Part shown: one piece after another, positions 28,076-35,900 of the stretch
Position numbering within the stretch: the first letter of the stretch is position 1
How the letters are laid out: each line of letters opens with the position of its first letter
Assembly: GCA_964646605.1 (NCBI GenBank)
Contig: CAZYEX010000147.1
Coordinates: 12,459-76,458 of the forward strand
DNA length: 64,000 bases
From: SBAX01 sp964646605
Lineage (GTDB): Bacteria > Planctomycetota > Phycisphaerae > UBA1845
Direction: 5' to 3'
Position numbers and translations under genes: made by a program
Notes under the pieces: model-generated
Database searches by the model: none
What the model was told of the DNA's origin: nothing
Seen by the model: only the letters and a program-made list of their open reading frames with translations

Positions 28076-30078
28076 CCCATGGCCCTCGCCATGACCGTTT
28101 GGTCCTCACGGAGCTGGGATTGGGCGCCACCGATCGTCAAGGACACGGCGGCGATCGGGGCGCTGGTCCCGCGAAGGTCTTGCTCCACACTGAAGAGCAC
28201 TTCGTCGGCCAAGCGGCGAATTTGTACGCCGTTCAGGCCGTCCAGCTCGGCGAAGGCTCGTGTATTCGCAAAGCGCCCCGCATTGCCCTGCTCGACGACT
28301 CGGTCGCATAACTCGCGCAGATGCTCGTGGTGATAGTCCTCGAACTTGGAGAACACCGGCCCCCAACGGATGACAAAGTCCTTCCAAACGCGGATCAAAC
28401 CCTCGGGCACGAGACGTTGGTCGCTCAGTCCCGCGATCACCTGCCGGTAGGTCGAGGGGAAGACCTCGCGGTGGGCCTTTTTGAGTTCGTCGGGAATCGG
28501 CGGCATGGTGCGCAGGACGTCATAGGTGTATCCCGGAGCGGTCTCGCGGTCGATGGTCTTCTGGATCCGCTCTCGGAGCCGAGGAAGCGACTGGGACAGT
28601 CCGACTTGAAACAGCACCCGCGACGCGATCTTCTGCAGCATCCAAGGGCAGTGCGTCATGGTTTCCTGGTACAGTGCCATGATCACGGTGCGCGCCGTTT
28701 CGTCCAGCGATTGGACCATCTGCTCGAAGGCCGCGGCGCGTAGGGGATCGGGCGCTCCCAGTTTCGCCGCATTGCCCGGTACCCGCCGAACGCCGCGAAT
28801 CAGGCGTTTCATGCGCTCCCCGAAGTTTTTCCAATCCCTGTGCTGCGTTTCCAGGTCCACATAACCCCGGAAAAGCTCCACCCGGCTCATCCCGCCGGGG
28901 AGAATGTTGGTCAGCCCCCCGCTCTCCAGGGAGTAGAGGTCGTCCAACTCCATGTTCAGGACCCGCCCGTCGCGCTGCAGGCGGGCGTGAAGAGGCGTTC
29001 CCGGCCACGCTTGCAGGATCGAAATGGTGGCGATGGGCACATTGGCGCGCTGCAGGAATGCATGGGTCTCATCAAAAATGGCCACGTCGTCGTGGTCGAA
29101 GCCCACGATCATCAGCGCTTTCACCAGTATGCCGTAGGATTGAATGCGGTGAACGTCTTCGACCAGATCACTGCGTGTGTTCTGCAACTTGTGTACTTCG
29201 CGCAGACTCGCCTCGCGGGGCGACTCGATGCCGATGTGCAATTGCCAGAAGTTGGCCTCGGCCATCATTTCGAGCATTTCTTCATCATGCGCCACGGTAA
29301 TGGTCAATTGGGTGATGAAACCCATAGGTTGGGCAAACGAGTTGTTTAAGGGGACGAGCGCCCGCAACAACTCTTTCGTATACTTGGGACGAGCGATGAA
29401 GTCGTCGTCGCAGAAGAAAATGCGTCGTACGCCGAGGCGCTCCAGCGCCGCGATCTCCTCCAGCACCGTTTCCACCGGCTTGTGCCGCGGTTGGCGCCCG
29501 AACAGGTGGATTACGTCGCAGAACTCGCAATCGAACGGACACCCGCGGGTGGTCTGCACGGCGCCCATCGCGTAATTGCGGGCCAAATCACCCAAGCTGT
29601 CCCAGCGCGGTCGAGGTGACTGCGTAATGTCCGGCCGTTGCACCTGTCGATATTCACACTGGTGCTGCCGCTCTTGCCACTCGACCAGGAACTTCGGCCA
29701 GGTCAGCTCCGCTTCGCCCAGAAACACTACGTCGGCCACGCCGCGAAATCGCTCCGGCGTACCTGAAACCGCCGGACCGCCGGCCACCGTCGTCGTGCCG
29801 CGGCGGCGAAACTCGTGGCACAGTTCCAACATTCGGGGCACATGCGACAAATAACCCGTCGTGCCCATCAGGTCGTATTGCGGCCCGAGATCGGTGGACG
29901 CGTTGATTTGTCCACGGATCCCCTCATCCCATATATCCACGTGAAACTCAGGCGGCGTGAGGGCCGCGAGCGTCGCCAGTTCCAAGGGCGGCAGTCCCTG
30001 GCGCGCCGCAAACTGCACTCCGGAGAGTTTGAGGACCTCGCGCCCCTTATCCGGGGTCACTAGCAGAATTCGGTTCAT
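28072..30078 (-). CDS. Cobalamin-binding radical SAM enzyme
   Basis: A 668-residue class B-type radical SAM protein. Residues 1-140 form a Rossmann-like B12-binding domain (ILLVTPDKG..., LATLAALTPPEFHVDIWDE, VAGGPAVSGTPERF, DVVFLGEAELTWPKF). The cluster motif is RGCPFDCEFCDV near residue 185, followed by IFFCDDDF and LHIGIESPREASLREV. The C-terminal 250 residues are helical, as in the DUF4070-type extension. Such enzymes methylate unactivated carbons or rearrange skeletons (hopanoid, bacteriochlorophyll and antibiotic pathways). It overlaps the upstream hydrolase and the downstream radical SAM gene by four bases each. Methylation or ring formation on a PKS-derived chain is a reasonable guess. 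Confidence 0.9.
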   Translation of the reverse strand: MNRILLVTPDKGREVLKLSGVQFAARQGLPPLELATLAALTPPEFHVDIWDEGIRGQINASTDLGPQYDLMGTTGYLSHVPRMLELCHEFRRRGTTTVAGGPAVSGTPERFRGVADVVFLGEAELTWPKFLVEWQERQHQCEYRQVQRPDITQSPRPRWDSLGDLARNYAMGAVQTTRGCPFDCEFCDVIHLFGRQPRHKPVETVLEEIAALERLGVRRIFFCDDDFIARPKYTKELLRALVPLNNSFAQPMGFITQLTITVAHDEEMLEMMAEANFWQLHIGIESPREASLREVHKLQNTRSDLVEDVHRIQSYGILVKALMIVGFDHDDVAIFDETHAFLQRANVPIATISILQAWPGTPLHARLQRDGRVLNMELDDLYSLESGGLTNILPGGMSRVELFRGYVDLETQHRDWKNFGERMKRLIRGVRRVPGNAAKLGAPDPLRAAAFEQMVQSLDETARTVIMALYQETMTHCPWMLQKIASRVLFQVGLSQSLPRLRERIQKTIDRETAPGYTYDVLRTMPPIPDELKKAHREVFPSTYRQVIAGLSDQRLVPEGLIRVWKDFVIRWGPVFSKFEDYHHEHLRELCDRVVEQGNAGRFANTRAFAELDGLNGVQIRRLADEVLFSVEQDLRGTSAPIAAVSLTIGGAQSQLREDQTVMARAMG

Positions 30079-30992
30079 GTTCGTTCCCCCTGTATGGTTG
30101 TAGGACCCTGGGATACTACCTCGGCTTCAACAACTGCCGCTGCTTTCCGACTACGAATACATCCCGCTGGATCACGCAGAAAAGACTGCACGGTTTCCAT
30201 GAAGATCTCCGGCGCGTGCAGAAGGAAAAAATGCCCCACTCCGGGCACCACCGCCGCGGCACAATTGGGCAGTTTCTGGGAAAGATGGATGGCCACACTG
30301 CGAAACGGAGAAATCTCGCCATACACCGCCAACACCGGCGCGGTAATCTCGGAAAGACGGTCCTCGGTCAGTCCCGCCGGGTCGCGGAAATCGCGGGCCA
30401 CGCTGGTTTCTTCCAAGAGCTTCAGAAAGCGCGGGGTGTTGCGGCTGGTGCCCCGGCGCATTCCGAATTGCACGGGTATGTCGAGGCTCTTCCGTAGAAT
30501 CGCGTCAATGCCCTGCGCGTCCGCCTGGGAGAACCAATCCGGAGTGATTCCCAGGTCGGGTAGTTCCCTCTTCCAGATTTCCCAGCCCGGCCAGTCGTCG
30601 ATGTTCCGCAGATAACGAAGCGCCGCAAAGCCCGTGTCGCAAAGCACCACGCCCGACACTCGCTCGGGATAGAGCAGTGCAAAGTGCAAGGCAATGGATC
30701 CACCGAAGCTATGAGAAATCAAACGCGGCCGTTCGATCCCCGCGTGGTCCATGAGGGCCAGTAAATCGCCGGCCAATTCGCGCGAGGTGTATCCTGTCGC
30801 CGTTACATGCGAATATCCATGTCCACGAAGATCGTACGCCGTGACGCGATAGTCCGGACAAAGGGACGGAAAAACCTTGGTGTTGTACCAAAACGCCAGC
30901 GAAGACGTCAGTCCGTGGACCAGCACGACGTCGGGACCCACGCCCTTCATCTGGTAGTGAACCGTAATCCCGTTGACGGTCGCCTTAGCCAT
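30075..30992 (-). CDS. Alpha/beta hydrolase (thioesterase-like position in the PKS operon)
   Basis: A 305-residue cytosolic alpha/beta hydrolase beginning MAKATVNGITVHYQMKG. It has VVLVHGLTSS (oxyanion), YDLRGHGYSH, the nucleophile elbow SHSFGGS near residue 97, an Asp region PVLAVYGEISPF and the catalytic His in GVGHFFLL. No signal peptide. The frame reaches to 31463, but the upstream part overlaps the phosphatase gene and is Arg/Gly-rich, so the ATG at 30992 is chosen. It lies 20 bases after the phosphatase gene and overlaps the B12 enzyme gene. It may release the chain from the ACP or hydrolyse an ester intermediate; this is inferred from position. Confidence 0.87.
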   Translation of the reverse strand: MAKATVNGITVHYQMKGVGPDVVLVHGLTSSLAFWYNTKVFPSLCPDYRVTAYDLRGHGYSHVTATGYTSRELAGDLLALMDHAGIERPRLISHSFGGSIALHFALLYPERVSGVVLCDTGFAALRYLRNIDDWPGWEIWKRELPDLGITPDWFSQADAQGIDAILRKSLDIPVQFGMRRGTSRNTPRFLKLLEETSVARDFRDPAGLTEDRLSEITAPVLAVYGEISPFRSVAIHLSQKLPNCAAAVVPGVGHFFLLHAPEIFMETVQSFLRDPAGCIRSRKAAAVVEAEVVSQGPTTIQGERT

Positions 30993-31012
30993 ATCCACAC
31001 TACCCCACCGGA

Positions 31013-32623
31013 CTACTCGATATACCCCAACGCCTTGAGGCGCATTAACACCTGCTCTTCGCTCTCTTGATCCAGAGGCTCGTCCGCCCCTCCGGCGACG
31101 GTTCCCTGCGAAGAACTTGTGGCCGCGCCACGCACCACCGGACGTGCATTTCGATATTCCTCTTCGAACGCCGCCGTGACGACGCTGCCTTCGAGATCCT
31201 CGGGGATGGGAAGTCCCAAGGCGTACAACAGCGTGGGGGCGATGTCCACGAGCCTTGCCGGGGCCAAGTGTGTGCCTGCGTTGACCCCCATCCCGTAAGC
31301 CACAAAGACGCCGTCGGGATGATGGCAGCCCATCGGAACGGGGCGGCGTTTCAAGACGGTGCTTGACCGGAGTACGGAGAAGAAACCCTGATCGCGCAGG
31401 GCGAGAGTGATATCCGGGGCCTCGCGCATTCGCGGACCGGCGAAGGCCTCTTCCCGCGTCCACACCTTGGTGACCAAGCGCTCACCGGTCTGAGGATCGA
31501 GGCAGTGAGTCAGCAGGCCTTCGATCAGTTGTTCACGTACCGTCCCATAGTCGCGCGGCTCAACCCCGCCCGGCCCGCGAACACCATTCACGGCCAAATG
31601 AATCCCGTTGCTGCTGGCTGAGGTCGCATACGCCTTCGTTTTTGGCAATTCAACATGCGTCAGATGATACGGATGCGCTTCACCGAGTTCCTGTGAGGCA
31701 TCCTCCTCCACAGGAGCCGTTGACGACCAGGTGAGAAAGCCCTGCTGCTCCAACCACGCATTGATGTAAAGGATCTCCGACGTGCCCGTGAACCCGTGGT
31801 CTGAGACTATGAACACATGCGCATCGGGACCGGCGAGCCAGACGACCTCCTTGAGAAACTCATCCAGTTGCCGAAAATAATCCCAACAGCGCTCTCGTAT
31901 TCTCAGAAATTCCGCGGACGGCGTGGGCGGTTCGAGTCGCGGATCGACAAACTGCCAGAGCAAATGCTGAAGCTTATCCACGCCGTCAAAGACAATGCCC
32001 GTCAGTGCGCACGCATCGTGTATCATCTGGTGGCGCAAAACCGAGAACCACTGCCGCTCGCGGCGGATGTGCAGGTCGATCCACGGTTCATAGTCGTGGA
32101 GTTCGATGCCTGCAACGGCCTTCTCTTCCTCCTTGAAATTCATGGCCAGTTCTTTCACGTCGAACCCGGGGACTCCGTCCCGCAGGCGATCGATGAGCCC
32201 CGACGGATGACTATGCTTCTTCACCCACCGCCACGGGACCCATCCGGGGATCATGTAACCGTCAACCGGAAGCGGAGGACTGTGAGCGACGAAGTTCAGA
32301 CATCCGGCGCGCAGGCCGGCCCGAGAAACCATGGACCAGATCGTCTCACATCCAATCCACCGGGAATTGATGATCTTCAGATACGGCGACGACGGCGACT
32401 CGTATTGAAGGAAGTTGAAGATGCCGTGAGCCCCGGGCGAACGGCCGGTAACCAACGTGATCCAGGCGGGCGGGGTCAGCGGCGGGATGGTCGAGCGCAG
32501 CAGGCCGCGCGCCCCGCCGCCCATGAACTCCCCGAGAAAGGGCATGACTCCGCGCTGGACCAAATCGTCCAACACGGTGTATGTCGCACCGTCAAGGCCG
32601 AACAATACGACGCGCCCGCTCAT
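31013..32623 (-). CDS. Alkaline phosphatase superfamily hydrolase/phosphodiesterase
   Basis: A 536-residue protein of the type I phosphodiesterase/nucleotide pyrophosphatase group. The metal and nucleophile regions are visible: FGLDGATY near residue 8, the nucleophile Thr in PLTPPAWITLVTGRSPGAHGIF near residue 50, and VSDHGFTGTSEILYIN near residue 274, then HHPDGVFVAYG. No signal peptide is seen, so it would act in the cytosol on a phosphoester or sulfoester. It overlaps the ACP gene stop by four bases. In this operon it could remove a phosphate head group or act as a transferase; the family also includes phosphoethanolamine transferases. The substrate is unknown. Confidence 0.87.
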   Translation of the reverse strand: MSGRVVLFGLDGATYTVLDDLVQRGVMPFLGEFMGGGARGLLRSTIPPLTPPAWITLVTGRSPGAHGIFNFLQYESPSSPYLKIINSRWIGCETIWSMVSRAGLRAGCLNFVAHSPPLPVDGYMIPGWVPWRWVKKHSHPSGLIDRLRDGVPGFDVKELAMNFKEEEKAVAGIELHDYEPWIDLHIRRERQWFSVLRHQMIHDACALTGIVFDGVDKLQHLLWQFVDPRLEPPTPSAEFLRIRERCWDYFRQLDEFLKEVVWLAGPDAHVFIVSDHGFTGTSEILYINAWLEQQGFLTWSSTAPVEEDASQELGEAHPYHLTHVELPKTKAYATSASSNGIHLAVNGVRGPGGVEPRDYGTVREQLIEGLLTHCLDPQTGERLVTKVWTREEAFAGPRMREAPDITLALRDQGFFSVLRSSTVLKRRPVPMGCHHPDGVFVAYGMGVNAGTHLAPARLVDIAPTLLYALGLPIPEDLEGSVVTAAFEEEYRNARPVVRGAATSSSQGTVAGGADEPLDQESEEQVLMRLKALGYIE

Positions 32624-32922
32624 GCCGACGACTCCGCCGTGGGACGCAAATGGAGAGCCAAGAACTCGATCAATTCTCCGACGGTGATGTCCGCGGCCTT
32701 GCGTTCATTGGCCTTCATCAGAAACTCAGCGAAAGGCAAGGATTGGTCGTAATGCTCCTCGATCGCAGACCCCAAGGCGACGGCGTCGATGGACTCGAAC
32801 TGAAGGTCCTTGAACAGCCCCGTCGAGGAAGTAATCTCGCCGGTGTATTCCCAGTCTTCGCGCAGTTCAGCACAGATGGTAAGCAGGTCCTTGCGTATCG
32901 TCTGTGGATCAGGTCGCGGCAT
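32620..32922 (-). CDS. Free-standing acyl carrier protein
   Basis: A 100-residue acyl carrier protein. The phosphopantetheine attachment serine is S44 in LQFESIDAVAL; the usual DSL/DSI reads ESI here. Helices before and after fit the four-helix ACP fold, and an acidic loop (EHYDQSLPF) follows. The start at 32922 lies inside the 3' end of the PKS gene (14-base overlap); the longer frame to 33063 only reads that gene in another phase. The stop overlaps the phosphatase start as ATGA. It likely carries a starter or transfer intermediate for the two synthases; the PPTase at the end of the upstream PKS could modify it. Confidence 0.87.
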   Translation of the reverse strand: MPRPDPQTIRKDLLTICAELREDWEYTGEITSSTGLFKDLQFESIDAVALGSAIEEHYDQSLPFAEFLMKANERKAADITVGELIEFLALHLRPTAESSA

Positions 32923-35900
32923 GCGCAGGCTCCTCTCCGACCGCCAGGCCGATGACCAGCTCGCCCTCGCGGAAGCTACGAACCCAAACGGCGCGGTGTT
33001 CGCTCTGGCCGTTCGAGTCTGTCGCCGTCTCGCAGGAAAAGCGAATTTCGCCGCTCTCGTCAAGGATTCTGCGAATGCGAACCGTGGCCGGTCCGCGGCT
33101 CAGTCCGACGCCGACGGCTTTTCCCGCCGCCTCTTTCGCCGACCACGCCCGCGCCACCCATTCCCCCCGACATCGTCCGTTGACTTGGCCCAGTATCGTT
33201 CGTTCCCCCTCGTCGAAGGCAGCCGACTCGAAGGCCTCGTCACGGGCGATCACTTGTTCGAGGTCGATTCCCACCGGCAGGGCGCTCGCCGCGGCCACGG
33301 CGTAGGAGTTTTTGTGGGAAATGGAAATGTGCGGCGCCTCGCCGAGTTCGCCGATCCAATCGCCGCGGATGAACGGCTTGCCGGACTCATCCTGAACGAT
33401 TTCCACGTCCGCGGGATAGAGATCGCGTCCGTGGCGGCTCTTGATCCAGGCTCGAACCGCGTCCTTCGCGGCGGTACGTCCGAAGATCCACTCCGTCCGG
33501 CGCCGGCCCTCGGGCAGCGACCAGTACTTGGCGCGCTCACGTCGGTTGCAGATCAGATGGGCCCAAAGATTCTCCCAAATGCTGCTGCCCATTTCCTCGA
33601 CGGGCGACATCTTCCGACACTCGATCGGCTCGTCGCACAAGTCGGCGCCTAGGGTGAGCCGCTCGCTGACGTAGCCCAGCTTGGGGAACCTCCAGAAGTC
33701 ATAGAAATTGCGCGCCCAATAGAACCGCCAATCCTGCCAGCCGACGATGCGCATCCAAAGACGGCCGTCGGACGTCAGGACATCCATATCCGCGCGCAAC
33801 TGTCGCGCCGCGACCTCGCGGATTCGCAAACGGCACTCGACCTGTTCACCGGGCGGCGGATTCTCCTGATAGAGCGAAAGTTCGCCGATACGGATCGGGA
33901 ACAGCACGAACCCTTCCTCTAGAAACTCGACCGGCCAATAGCCGACCAATTGTCCAGCGGCATCGAGTAAACACGGATCGAAATGGAACTTCGGCGCGGA
34001 ATTGGAGCGTAGCAGGCCCTCGGTCGGCAACACTTTCAGATGCGCGGAAAGCCCGTCCTCACCGATTCGATCCAACGATGCCACGCCTTGGAAGCTGGGC
34101 CCGTGAAACATCCGCCTTTGCGAATAGAGTTCCTCGGCTGTGTGCAGGCAGGGGCGCGAGTTTCGCAAGGAGGCCTCCAACGCCCCTGGCGCCGCGGGGA
34201 ACCCTGCCGCGAACTGGATGGTGACTTCGGCGACGGACGAAGCCGCGGTCGGCATGGCTCCATCCGCCAACGTTGTCCGGATGGCGACACGGACGGAGTG
34301 TTCGCCCACGGCTCGCGCATGAATGTCAACGGCAACTTTTGCGTCGTCACGCGGAATGTCGATCCAACGGGAGGCCTGCATGTCCTTCGCCCCCACCACG
34401 CGCAGCTCGGGGCGCAGCAGCGATGCAACTTCCGCCATCATCTCGAGACTGACCGTGAGCGGAACCACCGGCAGAGCACCCAGGGTCGGATCGGTGTCGG
34501 AAAGCCGCGGTCCAAAGCGATGGTCTTCCAAGTACAAATCTTCGTACGGGTCAATCCGCCGACGAACGACGACCTCTTGTCCGGGGGTCATGCGGACGAC
34601 TTCGCCCGCAAACGCTGGTGCTTTCGCGGGCGGTGATGCTGGTCGAACGTCCGCCGTCTCCGTGGCGGTTTGCTCCAGAACCTCGAGAACCTGCCGCAGG
34701 GTCTTGAGCTTGGCCACTCGCTCCATGTCGACCGCAGTCGCACCTCCGTCGCCGCCGGCCTGCTGTTGTAGAGTCCCCAGAATCTCCACCCGCTTGATGG
34801 AGTCGATCCCTAAATCCGCCTCCATATCCGCGTCGAGGTTCAACATCTCCACCGGGTACCCCGTACGTTCACTGACCACGGCGAGGAGCACGTCGGTCAC
34901 GCTTCGAGGGGCAGCCGTAACCGGGGGTGGCGACATTGGCGCGAGCGGCTGCGGCGGCGCTTCGTACACTTCGCTCGCGGAGTCCGCAGAGACATCGGCG
35001 AAGACCCGCGCCTGAAGCGGTGCATCCTGAAGGGCTGTGGCCGGTTCCGAAATCGCCGGCGCAGCGCCCGACTGCCCCATATAGGCACGCATGACTTCTT
35101 CCTGCGTTTGCAGGAATTGTTCCATCACCCGGAAGTAATCAGACAAGACACCGGCCGCACCGGGCTGGGTGGTCGGAAGCGAGTCCATAGGAACGCCTGT
35201 CGGCGTCGTGACAGTGATCGGTGCTGCAAGCGCTATCTCACGCGCCGGCGGCGATGTCGCGGCGATACTCGGAAACTCGGCGGGTGGGCGTTCCTTCACG
35301 CGCAGCATCTGGTAGTGCAATGGAATCTGGACCGTCCCCGGGGCCGCGTCGTCATCCACAGGTCGATCCGCGACGGCATCCCATCGCAAGCAACGCGCGC
35401 CACGCGGGGCGTACAAGGGGGTCAAATCCATCGCCACGTACAACGCCGCGAGCTTCCCCAGGGCGTGGTGCAGAGAAAGCAGGTCCGATCGCCGATGCTG
35501 GTTGGTGGCCACGGCCATGTGCGGGCGACCACGCAAGATGTCATCCACAAACGCGCTCAAGTTCCCGCGCGGTCCGACCTCGACGAAAATCCGCGCCCCA
35601 TCGCGGTACATGGCCTCGACGGTGTCCCGGAACCGCACCGGCTGAGCGAAAGTACGGGAGAGCAAATCCACGATCGCCTCAGGCGAATCCGGATAACGCT
35701 CCGCTGTCGCACACGAGTACACGGCGGTCGACGACTTCGAAAGCCGCAGGGACGAGAAATACTTCCGCAAAGCCTCGGTCACATACCCAAAGTCGGGGCT
35801 GTGGTACCCGTGTTCGTACGGCAAGGTCTCGACAAACACCCCGCGGGAAAGAAGTGTCCTCCGGATGGCCTCCGCATCCTCGAGTTGAACCACGATCACG

